From the NCBI RefSeq assembly GCF_038397715.1, contig NZ_CP151633.1, positions 3,658,001 to 3,722,000 of the forward strand: a stretch of DNA of 64,000 nucleotides. Direction: 5' to 3'. The notes under the pieces are model-generated. The model was not told the origin of the DNA. It made no database searches and worked only from the letters and a program-made list of their open reading frames with translations. This document shows, piece by piece, positions 51,542 to 62,001 of the stretch. The position numbers were made by a program, and so were the translations under genes. Source of the DNA: Microbacterium sp. LWO14-1.2 (lineage in GTDB: Bacteria; Actinomycetota; Actinomycetes; Actinomycetales; Microbacteriaceae). Each line of letters begins with the position of its first letter. The stretch's first letter is position 1.

Positions 51542-52171
51542 GTGACCACGAAGTCCCAGGACCGCCGCAAGGTCCGTCTCAGCCGCGCCCTCGGCGTGGC
51601 CCTCACCCCGAAGGCCGCCCGCTACCTCGAGAAGCGTCCCTACGCTCCCGGCGAGCACGGCCGCACCAAGCGCAAGGCAGACAGCGACTACGCCGTCCGC
51701 CTGCGCGAGAAGCAGCGTCTTCGCGAGCAGTACGGCATCCGCGAGAAGCAGATGCGCAACACCTTCAACGAGGCGCGTCGTCAGGACGGCCTGACCGGTG
51801 AGAACCTCGTCGAGCTCCTCGAGATGCGTCTCGACGCCCTCGTGCTGCGTTCGGGCTTCGCCCGCACCACCGCGCAGGCTCGCCAGCTCGTCGTGCACCG
51901 TCACATCCTCGTCGACGGTCAGCTCGTCGACCGCCCGTCGTTCCGTGTGAAGCCGGGTCAGCTCATCCACGTCAAGGCCAAGAGCGAGGGCACCGAGCCC
52001 TTCCAGGTCGCAGCCGCCGGCGGTCACGCCGAGGTCCTGCCTCCCGTTCCGGGCTACCTCGAGGTCGAGCTCGACAAGCTGCAGGCTCGCCTGGTCCGTC
52101 GCCCGAAGCGCGCCGAGGTCCCCGTGACCTGTGAAGTGCAGCTCGTCGTCGAGTACTACGCAGCTCGCTGA
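51542..52171 (+). CDS. rpsD: 30S ribosomal protein S4
   Basis: 209 residues. Primary 16S rRNA binder and translational repressor in other bacteria. Has SRALGVALTPKAARYLEKR, YAPGEHG, the S4 RNA-binding domain (LDALVLRSGFARTTAQARQL) and C-terminal VEYYAAR. GTG start with AAGGA seven bases upstream. Single gene, closed by a strong terminator. Confidence 0.96.
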   Translation: MTTKSQDRRKVRLSRALGVALTPKAARYLEKRPYAPGEHGRTKRKADSDYAVRLREKQRLREQYGIREKQMRNTFNEARRQDGLTGENLVELLEMRLDALVLRSGFARTTAQARQLVVHRHILVDGQLVDRPSFRVKPGQLIHVKAKSEGTEPFQVAAAGGHAEVLPPVPGYLEVELDKLQARLVRRPKRAEVPVTCEVQLVVEYYAAR

Positions 52172-52195
52172 TCCCCACACAGGATCCGCAACACA

Positions 52196-52233
52196 GCAGA
52201 AGGCGTCGGGGTCACCCGGCGCCTTCTGCCGTT
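52196..52233 (+). terminator. rpsD terminator
   Basis: GCAGAAGGCG and CGCCTTCTGC with an extended inner stem, followed by CGTTT. Long stable hairpin 25 bases after the stop. Confidence 0.8.
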
Positions 52234-52287
52234 TCCGCATACGATGGAGAGACCGCGCCTCCGCGGGTCTGACACGAGGATGACGAC

Positions 52288-52476
52288 ATGAAGAACGTGC
52301 TGTGGTTCCTGATCGGCGTGATCGGCGGCTTCGTCGCGGCGCATTTCATGAACAAGGACCCGCGCGGGCACGACATCCTCGCCGAGGTCGACGCCCGGAT
52401 CAACGAGTTCACGACGATCATCGGCGACGCCTACCGCGAGCAGCAGGCGCGACTCACCGACCCCGCAGACGACTGA
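52288..52476 (+). CDS. small membrane protein between rpsD and alaS
   Basis: 62 residues with one N-terminal membrane segment (VLWFLIGVIGGFVAAHFMN) and a helical, acidic cytoplasmic tail (HDILAEVDARINEF). GAGG lies eight bases before the ATG. Unknown function; it is followed by alaS after 73 bases in the same direction and may be co-transcribed with it. Confidence 0.7.
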   Translation: MKNVLWFLIGVIGGFVAAHFMNKDPRGHDILAEVDARINEFTTIIGDAYREQQARLTDPADD

Positions 52477-52549
52477 GCGGGCGGCGCCTCGACGCGCCAT
52501 CCGCCTGCCCGCATCCCCCATCCCGTACGCAAGGACACCCGGCACACCC

Positions 52550-55210
52550 ATGAACACTGCGGAGATCGCGCAGCGCTACCTCGACTACTTCGAGAAGAAC
52601 GACCACCTCATCGTCCCGTCCTCGTCGCTCGTCAGCGACGACCCGTCGCTGCTGTTCACCGTCGCCGGCATGGTGCCGATGATCCCGTATCTCACGGGCG
52701 TCGTTCCCGCGCCGCACCCGCGCATCGCCGACCTGCAGAAGTGCATCCGCACGAACGACATCGAAGAGGTCGGTCGCACGGCCCGGCACGGCACGTTCTT
52801 CCAGATGCTGGGCAACTGGTCGTTCGGCGACTACTTCAAGGAGGGGGCGATCCGCTACGCCTGGGAGCTGCTCACCAGCTCCGAGTCCGACGGCGGTCTG
52901 GGCTTCGATGAGAAGGACCTCTGGGTCACCGTCTACGAGACCGACGACGAGGCGGAGTCCATCTGGCGCGACATCATCGGTCTGAAGCCCGAGCGCATCC
53001 AGCGCCTGGGACGCGCCGACAACTACTGGAACACGGGTCAGCCGGGTCCGGGCGGCCCCGACTCCGAGATCTTCTTCGACCGCGGACCCTCATACGGCAA
53101 GGACGGCGGTCCGGCCGCCGACGACACCCGGTTCCTGGAGATCTGGAACCTCGTGTTCATGCAGGACTTCATCGAGAACATCCGCGGCAAGACGGAGTTC
53201 GACATCGTCGGCGAGCTGCCGATGAAGAACATCGACACCGGCATGGGCCTCGAGCGCGTCGCCTTCCTCAAGCAGGGCGTCGAGAACATGTACGAGACCG
53301 ACCAGGTGCGTCCGGTGCTCGACCGCGCGGTCGAGCTGTCCGGTCGACGCTATGGGGCGGCGCACGAGGACGATGTGCGGTTCCGTGTGGTCGCCGATCA
53401 CGTGCGTTCGTCGCTCATGCTGCTGTCCGACGGCGTCCGTCCCTCGAACGAGGGGCGCGGCTACATCCTGCGCCGCCTGATGCGCCGCACGGTCCGCGCG
53501 ATGCGGCTGCTGGGTGTCGACGCCCCGTCGTTCCCCGAGCTGTTCGCCGCGTCGCGCGACGCCATGAAGACGGCGTACCCGGTGCTCGAGTCCGACTGGT
53601 CGACGCTCTCCGCCGCGGCATTCGCCGAGGAGGAGACCTTCCGGCGCACCCTCGCGCAGGGATCGACCATCCTCGATCTCGCGCTCGACGAGACGAAGAA
53701 GGGCGGCGGCAGCGCGCTCAGCGGTCGCGAGGCGTTCCTGCTGCACGACACGTACGGTTTCCCGATCGACCTGACGCTCGAGGTCGCCGAGGAAGCAGGG
53801 CTCGAGGTCGACCGTGCGGCTTTCGACTCGCTCATGAAGGAGCAGCGCGACCGCGCCAAGGCCGACGCCCGCAACCGCAAGCGTCAGCTCGCCGACGTCT
53901 CGGTCTACCGCGACCTCCGGGCGCTGGGCGAGACCGGCTTCGACGGCTACTCCGAGCTCGAGGTCGACTCGCGCGTGCTGGGCATCCTCGTCGACGGCCA
54001 GGTCGTCCGCAGCGCCTCCGAGGGCCAGATCGCCGAGGTCGTGCTCGCCGAGACGACGCTGTACGCGGAGTCGGGCGGTCAGGTGGCCGACAAGGGCGTG
54101 ATCGTCGGCCCCGGGTACGAGCTCGAGGTCCTCGACGTGCAGAAGCCCGTACCGGGTCTGATCAGCCACACGGTCGAGGTGACCCGCGGATCCGTGTCGG
54201 TCGACGACACCGCGACGACGATCGTGGACGCAGCGAACCGACGCGCGGCCAGGCAGGCGCACTCGGCGACGCACCTGGTGCACGCCGCGCTGCGCGACAC
54301 CCTGGGCCCGACGGCCACTCAGGCCGGCTCGCTGAACCGAGCCGGGTACATGCGCTTCGACTTCTCCTGGTCGCAGGCGCTGTCCGCCGACACCAAGACC
54401 GAGATCGAGGAGATCACGAACCGCGCCGTCCACGACGCGCTCGAGGTCACCACGCGCATCGTCACGCTGGACGAGGCGAAGGAAGCCGGCGCCATGGCGC
54501 TGTTCGGCGAGAAGTACGGCGACGTCGTGCGGATGGTCGACATCGGCGGTCCCTGGTCGCGTGAGCTCTGCGCAGGCACGCATGTCGCGAGCAGTTCCGA
54601 GATCGGTCTCGTGAGCCTGGTGGGGGAGTCGTCGGTCGGCGCCTCCAACCGCCGCATCGAGGCACTCGTCGGACAGGACGCCTTCCGCGAGCTCGCCGCC
54701 GAGCGTGCTCTCGTGTCGCAGCTCACCGCGTCGTTGAAGGCACCGCGCGACCAGCTCGTCGAGCGCGTCGCCGACCTGTCGTCGAGCCTCAAGGCCGCCG
54801 AGAAGCGCATCGCCCAGTTCGAGGCGAAGGAGCGCGCCGGTCAGGTGCCCGCGATCGCCGACGCCGCGACGCGCGTCGGATCCTTCCGCCTCGCTGCGCA
54901 GTCGCTCGGCGAGCTCGCCTCGGCGGACGACCTGCGCGACATCGTCCTCGGTGTGCGCGACCGACTCGGCTCCGATGCCGCGGTCGTCGCGCTCGGCGGA
55001 GTGGTGAACGGTCGGCCGGTCGTCGTGGTCGCCACGAACGACGCCGCCCGCTCCGCCGGTGCCAAGGCGGGTGCCCTGGCGAAGCGCGCCGCATCGGTGC
55101 TCGGCGGTGGCGGAGGCGGACGCGACGACGTCGCGCAGGGCGGAGGCACCGACGCCGCAGCGCTCGGTGCGGCGCTCGAGGCCGTCTCGCAGGAGCTGCA
55201 GGCAGCGTGA
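52550..55210 (+). CDS. alaS: alanyl-tRNA synthetase
   Basis: 886 residues, class II synthetase. Catalytic core from RYLDYFEKNDH with motif region NWSFGDYFKEGAI, editing domain with HSATHLVHAALR and the Cys/His zinc site (ELCAGTHV), and C-terminal DHHA1 domain with a Gly-rich stretch (VLGGGGGGRDDVAQGGG). Full length for the family. Its stop overlaps the ruvX start (GTGA). Confidence 0.97.
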   Translation: MNTAEIAQRYLDYFEKNDHLIVPSSSLVSDDPSLLFTVAGMVPMIPYLTGVVPAPHPRIADLQKCIRTNDIEEVGRTARHGTFFQMLGNWSFGDYFKEGAIRYAWELLTSSESDGGLGFDEKDLWVTVYETDDEAESIWRDIIGLKPERIQRLGRADNYWNTGQPGPGGPDSEIFFDRGPSYGKDGGPAADDTRFLEIWNLVFMQDFIENIRGKTEFDIVGELPMKNIDTGMGLERVAFLKQGVENMYETDQVRPVLDRAVELSGRRYGAAHEDDVRFRVVADHVRSSLMLLSDGVRPSNEGRGYILRRLMRRTVRAMRLLGVDAPSFPELFAASRDAMKTAYPVLESDWSTLSAAAFAEEETFRRTLAQGSTILDLALDETKKGGGSALSGREAFLLHDTYGFPIDLTLEVAEEAGLEVDRAAFDSLMKEQRDRAKADARNRKRQLADVSVYRDLRALGETGFDGYSELEVDSRVLGILVDGQVVRSASEGQIAEVVLAETTLYAESGGQVADKGVIVGPGYELEVLDVQKPVPGLISHTVEVTRGSVSVDDTATTIVDAANRRAARQAHSATHLVHAALRDTLGPTATQAGSLNRAGYMRFDFSWSQALSADTKTEIEEITNRAVHDALEVTTRIVTLDEAKEAGAMALFGEKYGDVVRMVDIGGPWSRELCAGTHVASSSEIGLVSLVGESSVGASNRRIEALVGQDAFRELAAERALVSQLTASLKAPRDQLVERVADLSSSLKAAEKRIAQFEAKERAGQVPAIADAATRVGSFRLAAQSLGELASADDLRDIVLGVRDRLGSDAAVVALGGVVNGRPVVVVATNDAARSAGAKAGALAKRAASVLGGGGGGRDDVAQGGGTDAAALGAALEAVSQELQAA

Positions 55211-55680
55211 CCGGCTTCCGGCGCGGTGTGCGGATCGGGATCGACGTCGGTCGCGCACGGATCGGCGTCGCGAGGTGCGACCCCGACGGCATGCTCGCTG
55301 TGCCCGTCGAGACGGTCACGCGGGACGACGCGTCGATCGCTCGGATCTCGGAGATCGTCGCGGAGCACGAACCCCTCGAAGTGGTCGTGGGTCTGCCGGT
55401 GAACCTGCAGGGCGCCGACACCGCTTCCACCACGGACGCGCGCGACTTCGCGGCGGCCCTGGCGGACCGTCTCGGCCTGCCGATCCGCCTGGTCGACGAG
55501 AGACTGAGCACGGTGACGGCACACGCCGCCCTGAGATCTTCGGGCAGAACCCAGAAGAATTCTCGTAGCATTGTGGATCAGGTCGCCGCCGTGGTGCTGC
55601 TGCAGCAGGCGATAGACACGGAGAAGAGCACCGGAAACCCGCCCGGAGCCACGATTCCGCTCGACGAGGAGTCCCCCTGA
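55207..55680 (+). CDS. ruvX: RuvX/YqgF RNase H-like nuclease
   Basis: 157 residues of the YqgF family (putative Holliday-junction resolvase; in other bacteria linked to 16S rRNA 5'-end maturation). RNase H-fold marks: D13 in GIDVGRARIGVA, VVVGLPVNLQG, and VDERLSTVTA. Lies in the alaS-ruvX-mltG-aroE order common in Gram-positive bacteria; GTG start overlaps alaS. Confidence 0.92.
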   Translation: MTGFRRGVRIGIDVGRARIGVARCDPDGMLAVPVETVTRDDASIARISEIVAEHEPLEVVVGLPVNLQGADTASTTDARDFAAALADRLGLPIRLVDERLSTVTAHAALRSSGRTQKNSRSIVDQVAAVVLLQQAIDTEKSTGNPPGATIPLDEESP

Positions 55681-55682
55681 CA

Positions 55683-57251
55683 ATGCCCGAACGTGAGAGT
55701 GCCTCCCCTCAGCACGATCCGGACGCCCGCCTGGGTGACCTGTTCGAGAACCTCCCCGACCCCACGCAGCAGAGCCCGACGGTGGACAACACCCCGCCGG
55801 CCCCGGGCTCGCGTCGTGCGGCGCGCGAGGCCGCGACGCGTTCGGGCGCCAGGCTCGACGAGCCATCCGCCGGCCCCGCCGACGACGGGGCGCACGCGTC
55901 TCCCGTCGGTCATGAGGAGGCAGGCACACCGACGCGCGCTGTTCCGGTAACGGCGTCGACCACGCCAGCCATGCCCGCCGCATCGGGGGAGCCGGACGCG
56001 ACGTCGAGCAGTGCCCGGGCTGCCGAGCCCGCGCGATCCGCAGAGCCGGCACACGCCGCAGGGTCTCCGCGTTCCGATGACCTCGCGACGGAGACGCCGG
56101 CTCGCAGCGGCAGCCTCGACGACCTCTTCCACGACGACTCTCGAGACCACGACAGGCCCGCCGCCCCCAACAAGAAGCGCCGCACCGGGTGTCTCGTGGC
56201 GCTCATCATCGTGCTCGTCGTGATCGGCGGCATCGTCGCCGGCGGCGTGTGGGCGTGGAACACCTACGGCGACAAGATCAGCGACGCGATGGGATGGGGC
56301 GAGCCCGACGACTGGGAGGCCGGTCAGGCCACCGGCGAGGTGCTCGTCACGATCAAGGAGGGTGACACGGGAGGCCCGGTCTCCAAGTCGCTGTTCGACG
56401 CGGGCGTCACCCGAACCGAGGACGTCTTCTACAACTACCTCGTCGACGAGAACATCGCGGTCACGTTCTACCCGGGCATCTACAGCCTGCAGGAGAAGAT
56501 GACCGCGGAAGCAGCGCTCGAGGCCCTCCAGAACCCGGAGAACAAGAGGGAGAACTCGGCGAGCGTGTCCGAGGGGGCGACCATCGAGTCGTCGCTCCCG
56601 ACGATCGCGGAGTCGCTGGGGATGCCGGTGGAGGACTTCCAGGCGGCCATCGACCTCGGGCCGGCCGCCTACGGCGTCGACGCGCAGAGCCTCGAGGGCT
56701 GGTTGTTCCCCGCCGTCTACACGTTCGACCCCGGCGTCACGGCCCAGCAGGTCATTCAGCGCATGGTGGACCGCACGTGGGAGTCGCTGAACGCGGCGGG
56801 CGTGCCGGCGGAGGATGCCCAGCGCATCCTCACGATCGCCTCCATCATCCAGCGCGAGGGAGCCACGGCAGACTTCGCGAAGGTGTCTCGCGTGATCCAG
56901 AACCGTCTCGACATCGACATGAAGCTGCAGATGGACTCGACGGCGCAGTACGGCTACGGCTCGCTGCATGAGGGCGTCGTGTCGAGCTCCGCCGAGGCGC
57001 TCGCTGATCCGAACCCGTGGAACACCTACGTCAACGTCGGGCTTCCCGTGACACCGATCGCGAGCCCGAGCGACGCGGCCATCAAGGCGGCGATGAGCCC
57101 GGCCGAGGGGCCATGGCTCTACTTCGTCACCATCAACCTCGCGACCGGTGAGACGCAGTTCTCGGAAACCTACGAGGAGCACCTCCAGGGCGTGGAGAAG
57201 TGGGAGAAGTGGTGCCAGGAGAACCCCGACGGAGGATGCTCGGCGGGATGA
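55683..57251 (+). CDS. mltG: endolytic transglycosylase MltG
   Basis: 522 residues. A long disordered cytoplasmic N-terminus rich in Pro, Ala and acidic residues (about 160), one membrane helix (LVALIIVLVVIGGIVAGGV), a LysM-like part and the YceG lytic domain with the catalytic Glu in SIIQREGATADFAKVSRVI. Trims nascent peptidoglycan strands. The long N-terminal region is usual in actinobacterial MltG. Starts two bases after ruvX; its stop overlaps aroE (ATGA). Confidence 0.94.
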   Translation: MPERESASPQHDPDARLGDLFENLPDPTQQSPTVDNTPPAPGSRRAAREAATRSGARLDEPSAGPADDGAHASPVGHEEAGTPTRAVPVTASTTPAMPAASGEPDATSSSARAAEPARSAEPAHAAGSPRSDDLATETPARSGSLDDLFHDDSRDHDRPAAPNKKRRTGCLVALIIVLVVIGGIVAGGVWAWNTYGDKISDAMGWGEPDDWEAGQATGEVLVTIKEGDTGGPVSKSLFDAGVTRTEDVFYNYLVDENIAVTFYPGIYSLQEKMTAEAALEALQNPENKRENSASVSEGATIESSLPTIAESLGMPVEDFQAAIDLGPAAYGVDAQSLEGWLFPAVYTFDPGVTAQQVIQRMVDRTWESLNAAGVPAEDAQRILTIASIIQREGATADFAKVSRVIQNRLDIDMKLQMDSTAQYGYGSLHEGVVSSSAEALADPNPWNTYVNVGLPVTPIASPSDAAIKAAMSPAEGPWLYFVTINLATGETQFSETYEEHLQGVEKWEKWCQENPDGGCSAG

Positions 57252-58063
57252 CCCGGTCGAACCTCGCTGTCTGGGGCGACCCGATCGCGCACTCCCGCTC
57301 CCCGCAGCTGCACAGCGCGGCCTACCGCGCACTCGGCCTGGACTGGGAGTACACCAGGCGCCGGGTCGACGAGGTCGCGTTCGGCGATGCGCTGGCGTCT
57401 CTCGACGACTCCTGGCGGGGCCTCTCGCTCACGATGCCCTTGAAGGAGCAGGCGCACCGGGCGGCGGTGATCCGCGACCGGCACGCCGACCTCACGGGCG
57501 CCGTGAACACCCTGCTCCTCGCCGACGGGCCGCAGGGCTTCAACACCGATGTGGGCGGGATCATCGACGCACTGGGTGAGGACGGCGTCGCGGACGTCGA
57601 CTCGGTTCGGATCCTCGGGGCCGGCGCGACGGCGGCATCCGCTCTCGTGGCCGTCGCCGAGATGGGCGCGCGACGGGTCGACGTGCGCGCACGTCGACCG
57701 CGCCGCGCCGAGGGGCTGCTCGCTCTTGCCGTGCGTCTGGGGCTCACCGGCTCCGTGCAGACCTTCGACGTGCCGGCCGAGCCTGTGTCCGTGACGATCG
57801 CCACGCTGCCCAGCGGGACGTCGCTCGACGAGCGCGTGGTCGCACGGCTCGGCGAGAACGGCGGCGTGCTGTTCGACGTCGCGTACGCGCCGTGGCCGTC
57901 CACCCTCGCCGCGCGATGGCCTGGTCGATCGATCTCGGGTCTCGGGATGCTGTTGCACCAGGCCGTGCGTCAGATCCGCATCTTCCACCACGGCGATCAG
58001 GACCGCGCCCTGCCCGACGAAGAGAGCATGGTCGAGGCGATGCGCGGGGTTCTGCGGTCTTAG
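57248..58063 (+). CDS. aroE: shikimate dehydrogenase family protein AroE
   Basis: 271 residues. Reduces 3-dehydroshikimate with NADPH. Substrate residues Ser16 and Ser18 (AHSRSP), Lys66 (LTMPLKE) and Asp101 (FNTDVGG) are present; the usual GAGG dinucleotide loop reads GAGATAAS. The loop around Lys66 is less canonical than NVTIPHK, as often in actinobacteria. Start overlaps the mltG stop. First of five aro genes in a row. Confidence 0.92.
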   Translation: MTRSNLAVWGDPIAHSRSPQLHSAAYRALGLDWEYTRRRVDEVAFGDALASLDDSWRGLSLTMPLKEQAHRAAVIRDRHADLTGAVNTLLLADGPQGFNTDVGGIIDALGEDGVADVDSVRILGAGATAASALVAVAEMGARRVDVRARRPRRAEGLLALAVRLGLTGSVQTFDVPAEPVSVTIATLPSGTSLDERVVARLGENGGVLFDVAYAPWPSTLAARWPGRSISGLGMLLHQAVRQIRIFHHGDQDRALPDEESMVEAMRGVLRS

Positions 58064-58111
58064 GACGACACGGGGCACGAGCGGGGTCGCGGCTCATGGG
58101 AGACTAGAGCA

Positions 58112-59341
58112 ATGCTCCGCGTGCTCACGGCCGGCGAATCGCACGGCCCAGAACTCATTGCCGTCATGGAGGGACTGCCCTCGGGTGTTCCGGTGTCGTC
58201 CGAGGCCATTCAGGCCGACCTGGCGCGACGGAAGCTCGGCTATGGCCGGGGATCGCGCATGAAGTTCGAGCAGGACGAGCTCTCCATCTCGGGCGGCGTG
58301 CGGCACGGCAAGACGCTCGGCAGCCCGATCGCCCTGCGCATCGGCAACACCGAGTGGCCGAAGTGGATCGAGGTCATGAACCCCGAGCCCATCGAGCTCA
58401 CCGACCGGTCGCGGGGACGGAGCGCCCCGCTCACCCGCCCGCGGCCGGGTCACGCCGACCTCGTCGGCATGCAGAAGTACGACTTCGACGAGGCCCGACC
58501 GATCCTGGAGCGTGCCAGCGCCCGGGAGACGGCAGCCCGCGTGGCACTCGGAGCGGTCGCGCGGTCGTTCCTCGGCGAGCTCGGCATCCGTCTCGTCAGT
58601 CACACCCTGTCGATCGGCCCCGTGCGGGTGCCGGAGGACGCCGAGCTGCCCACGCCAGACGACGTCGAGGCTCTGGACGCCGATCCGCTGCGCTGCTTCG
58701 ACGCCGAGACCTCCGCACGCATGGTCGCCGAGGTCGACGACGCGAAGAAGGACGGCGACACGCTGGGCGGCATCGTCGAGGTGCTCGCGTACGGCCTGCC
58801 GCCGGGGCTCGGATCGCACGTGCACTGGGACCGCCGCCTCGACGCACGTCTGGCGCAGGCGCTCATGAGCATCCAGGCGATCAAGGGGGTCGAGGTCGGC
58901 GACGGCTTCGAGACGACCCGCCGCCGCGGCTCGGCCGCCCATGACGAGCTGTTCGCGACGGGCGACGGCATCACACGCGGTTCCGACCGCGCAGGCGGCA
59001 CCGAGGGAGGGATGTCGACGGGTACCGTCCTGCGCGTCCGCGCTGGGATGAAGCCGATCGCCACCGTGCCGCACGCGCTGCGCACGATCGACGTCGCGAC
59101 CGGTGAGGACGCCACGGCGCACCACCAGCGCTCCGACGTGTGCGCGGTCCCCGCAGCCGGCGTGGTCGCGGAGGCCATGGTCGCGATCGAACTCGCCCGT
59201 GCCGTGCTCGAGAAGTTCGGCGGCGACAGCGTCGGCGAGACCCGGCGCAACCTCGAGTCGTACCTCGACGCCATCCCGGCCGAGCTGCGCACGGCTCCGG
59301 CCTCCGAGGCGGCGCTCATCGCGCATGACGAGCGAGGCTGA
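58112..59341 (+). CDS. aroC: chorismate synthase
   Basis: 409 residues. Makes chorismate from EPSP using reduced FMN. Family marks [27 protein letters not shown] with surrounding basic residues, and [19 protein letters not shown] region ([15 protein letters not shown]). GGGAG lies ten bases before the ATG. Overlaps aroK by 17 bases. No aroA gene is in view, so that step is encoded elsewhere. Confidence 0.96.
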   Translation: MLRVLTAGESHGPELIAVMEGLPSGVPVSSEAIQADLARRKLGYGRGSRMKFEQDELSISGGVRHGKTLGSPIALRIGNTEWPKWIEVMNPEPIELTDRSRGRSAPLTRPRPGHADLVGMQKYDFDEARPILERASARETAARVALGAVARSFLGELGIRLVSHTLSIGPVRVPEDAELPTPDDVEALDADPLRCFDAETSARMVAEVDDAKKDGDTLGGIVEVLAYGLPPGLGSHVHWDRRLDARLAQALMSIQAIKGVEVGDGFETTRRRGSAAHDELFATGDGITRGSDRAGGTEGGMSTGTVLRVRAGMKPIATVPHALRTIDVATGEDATAHHQRSDVCAVPAAGVVAEAMVAIELARAVLEKFGGDSVGETRRNLESYLDAIPAELRTAPASEAALIAHDERG

Positions 59342-59843
59342 CCCGCTGACGCTGGTGCTGGTCGGCCCGATGGCCGCCGGCAAGACCAGTGTGGGTCGTC
59401 GGGTGGCACGCCGACTCGGTGTCCCCTTCGTCGACACCGACAAGCGGGTCGTCAGCGCGCACGGTCCGATCCCGAAGATCTTCGCCGAGTTCGGGGAGTC
59501 GCGGTTCCGCGAGCTCGAGCGGGAGGCGGTCGCCGCGGCGCTGGCCGAGGGCGGCGTGATCTCCCTGGGCGGAGGAGCTGTCACGGACGCGGACACACGG
59601 GCCCTGCTCGCCGAGCACCCCGTCGTGTTCCTGACCGTCGCGCCCGAGGCGGTCGTGCATCGGATCGGCGGGGGAGGGCGACCGCTTCTCGCGGGAGACG
59701 ACCCCGTGACCGCGTGGACTCGCATCTTCGAGGAGCGCCGGGGCTGGTACGAAGAAGTGGCATCGGTCACGGTCGACACGTCGCGTCGACCGATGCAGCG
59801 GATCGCGGAGGAGATCGCCGCGTGGAGGAGAGGACTGGAATGA
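59325..59843 (+). CDS. aroK: shikimate kinase
   Basis: 172 residues. P-loop GPMAAGKT at 14-21, shikimate-binding Asp in [22 protein letters not shown] and GGGAV as in AroK. Phosphorylates shikimate with ATP. Start lies inside the end of aroC, stop overlaps aroB (ATGA), so translation is coupled. Confidence 0.94.
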   Translation: MTSEADPLTLVLVGPMAAGKTSVGRRVARRLGVPFVDTDKRVVSAHGPIPKIFAEFGESRFRELEREAVAAALAEGGVISLGGGAVTDADTRALLAEHPVVFLTVAPEAVVHRIGGGGRPLLAGDDPVTAWTRIFEERRGWYEEVASVTVDTSRRPMQRIAEEIAAWRRGLE

Positions 59844-60928
59844 GCACCACGACCATCAGCGTGACGGGGGAGACCCCGTACGACATCGCGATCGGCCGCG
59901 GCATCCTCGACCGGGTGTCGGGGGCGCTGGATCCCGGAGTGCGCAAGGTGCTCGTCGTGCATCCGCCGACGCTGGCCGCCCGCGCCGCCGAGCTGCGTGA
60001 CCGATTGCTCGCCGACACGGCGAACGGCCAGCGCGAAGTGCTCCTCGCCGAGGTGCCGGACGCGGAGCAGGGCAAGCGCATCGAGGTCGCGGCGTTCTGC
60101 TGGCAGGTGATGGGGCAGGCCGACTTCACACGGACGGATGCCGTGATCGGGTACGGCGGCGGCGCCGTGACCGACCTCGCCGGCTTCGTCGCCGCGACAT
60201 GGCTGCGCGGCGTGCAGGTCGTGCAGGTCCCGACGACGGTGCTCGGGCTGGTCGATGCCGCCGTAGGCGGCAAGACCGGGATCAACACCGCCGAGGGCAA
60301 GAACCTCGTCGGCGCGTTCTGGGCACCGCGTGCGGTGATCGGAGACCTCGACGAACTCGGCAGCCTGAGCCCGAACGAGGCGACCGCGGGCTACGCGGAG
60401 GTCGTGAAGGCCGGGTTCATCTGGGCCCCGGAGATCCTCGACATCATCGAGGCCGACCCGCAGCGCGCCGTCGACACCACGACGGACGAGTTCCGCCGCG
60501 CGGTCGAGCTGGCCATCGGCATGAAGGCGGAGGTCGTCTCCGACGACTTCCGCGAGGCCGGTCAGAGGGAGATCCTGAACTACGGTCACACGCTCGGTCA
60601 CGCGATCGAGCACGCGGAGCGCTACCGCTGGCGGCACGGCGCCGCCATCTCGGTCGGGATGCTGTACGCCGCCGAGCTCTCCCGCCTCGCGGGGCGCCTC
60701 CCCGACGCCGCGGCAGAGCGCCACCGGTCGGTCCTCGAATCCCTCGGTCTGCCCACCTCGTACCGCGCCGGCGCGTGGCCGCAGCTGCTCGCGACGATGC
60801 AGCGCGACAAGAAGAGCCGGGGCGGCATGCTGCGCTTCATCCTGCTCGACGACATCGCGAAGCCCACCGTGCTCCAGGCACCCGACGAGTCGCTGCTGTT
60901 CGCGGCGTACCAGGAGGTGGGGGCGTGA
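59840..60928 (+). CDS. aroB: 3-dehydroquinate synthase
   Basis: 362 residues. NAD- and zinc-dependent cyclisation of DAHP. NAD-binding segment [37 protein letters not shown], and the metal-binding His region [12 protein letters not shown]. Full length. Overlaps aroK and aroQ by four bases each. Confidence 0.96.
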   Translation: MSTTTISVTGETPYDIAIGRGILDRVSGALDPGVRKVLVVHPPTLAARAAELRDRLLADTANGQREVLLAEVPDAEQGKRIEVAAFCWQVMGQADFTRTDAVIGYGGGAVTDLAGFVAATWLRGVQVVQVPTTVLGLVDAAVGGKTGINTAEGKNLVGAFWAPRAVIGDLDELGSLSPNEATAGYAEVVKAGFIWAPEILDIIEADPQRAVDTTTDEFRRAVELAIGMKAEVVSDDFREAGQREILNYGHTLGHAIEHAERYRWRHGAAISVGMLYAAELSRLAGRLPDAAAERHRSVLESLGLPTSYRAGAWPQLLATMQRDKKSRGGMLRFILLDDIAKPTVLQAPDESLLFAAYQEVGA

Positions 60929-61362
60929 CGCGGCGGATCCTCCTCGTCAACGGTCCGAACCTCAATCTTCTCGGAACCAGGGAACCGGAGCTCTACGGCA
61001 CCGCGACGCTCGCCGACGTCGTCGCCCTCACGACCGACGCCGCGGCCTCGCGCGGGTTCGAGCTCCGCGCGATCCAGAGCAATCACGAGGGCGTCCTGAT
61101 CGACGCGATCCACGCCGCGCGGGAGGACTGCGCGGCGATCGTCATCAACCCCGGTGGCCTCACGCACACCTCGGTGTCGCTGCGAGACGCCCTCACCGGG
61201 GTGGCTCTCCCGTTCGCCGAGGTGCACATCTCGGACGTCTACGCCCGCGAGGAGTTCCGCCACCACTCGTACCTCGATGACGTGGCGGCCGTGCGCGTGA
61301 TCGGGGAGGGCGTCTCGGGCTACGAGACCGCCGTGCGACAGCTCGCCGCGCTCATCCCGTAG
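60925..61362 (+). CDS. aroQ: type II 3-dehydroquinate dehydratase
   Basis: 145 residues. Catalytic Arg19 and Tyr24 ([10 protein letters not shown]), Asn in [10 protein letters not shown] and His in EVHISD are conserved. Interconverts 3-dehydroquinate and 3-dehydroshikimate. GTG start overlapping aroB; the stop codon lies in the -10 box of efp. Confidence 0.95.
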   Translation: MTRRILLVNGPNLNLLGTREPELYGTATLADVVALTTDAAASRGFELRAIQSNHEGVLIDAIHAAREDCAAIVINPGGLTHTSVSLRDALTGVALPFAEVHISDVYAREEFRHHSYLDDVAAVRVIGEGVSGYETAVRQLAALIP

Positions 61363-61365
61363 AAT
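61360..61365 (+). promoter_or_regulatory. -10 box (TAGAAT) for efp
   Basis: TAGAAT overlaps the aroQ stop and would give efp a leader of about 65 bases. The same arrangement (a -10 box built on the upstream stop codon) is seen for yajC. Confidence 0.4.
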
Positions 61366-61437
61366 CGACTGTCGGCCGCCCCGGTCTCCACCCGGATGAG
61401 AGCGGCCCCACGGACTCACGAAACGGAACTTCCGCGC

Positions 61438-61998
61438 ATGGCATCTACCGCAGACATCAAGAACGGCGTCGTCCTCAGCATCGATGGACAGCTCTGGAGC
61501 GTCATCGAGTTCCAGCACGTGAAGCCCGGCAAGGGCGGTGCGTTCGTGCGCACCAAGCTGAAGAACGTCGTCTCCGGCAAGGTCGTCGACCGCACCTACA
61601 ACGCCGGCGCGAAGATCGAGATCGAGAACGTCGACCGCCGCGACTTCACCTACCTGTACACCGACGGCGACGGCTACGTCTTCATGGACCAGACCGACTT
61701 CGATCAGATCACGGTCGGCGCTCCGACGGTCGGCGACGCGAAGAACTTCCTGCTCGAGAACCAGCAGGTGACGATCGCGCTCAACAACGGCAACCCGCTG
61801 TACATCGACCTCCCCGCGTCGGTCATCCTCGAGATCACCTACACCGAGCCCGGTCTGCAGGGCGACCGCTCGTCGGCCGGCACGAAGCCCGCGACGCTCG
61901 AGACCGGCTACGAGATCCAGGTCCCGCTGTTCGTCGAGGCGGGCACGAAGGTCAAGGTCGACACCCGCACGGGCGACTACCTCGGCCGCGAGAAGTAA
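61438..61998 (+). CDS. efp: translation elongation factor P
   Basis: 186 residues. Rescues ribosomes at polyproline stretches. Three beta-barrel domains; the tip loop is KPGKGGAF with Lys32. No epmA or epmB homologue is near. GGAA lies upstream of the ATG. Followed after three bases by nusB. Confidence 0.96.
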   Translation: MASTADIKNGVVLSIDGQLWSVIEFQHVKPGKGGAFVRTKLKNVVSGKVVDRTYNAGAKIEIENVDRRDFTYLYTDGDGYVFMDQTDFDQITVGAPTVGDAKNFLLENQQVTIALNNGNPLYIDLPASVILEITYTEPGLQGDRSSAGTKPATLETGYEIQVPLFVEAGTKVKVDTRTGDYLGREK

Positions 61999-62001
61999 GG
62001 C

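Noticed and set aside
55690-56160. Possible second gene in the low-complexity 5' part of mltG
   Set aside because: The long disordered N-terminus is in frame and usual for actinobacterial MltG.
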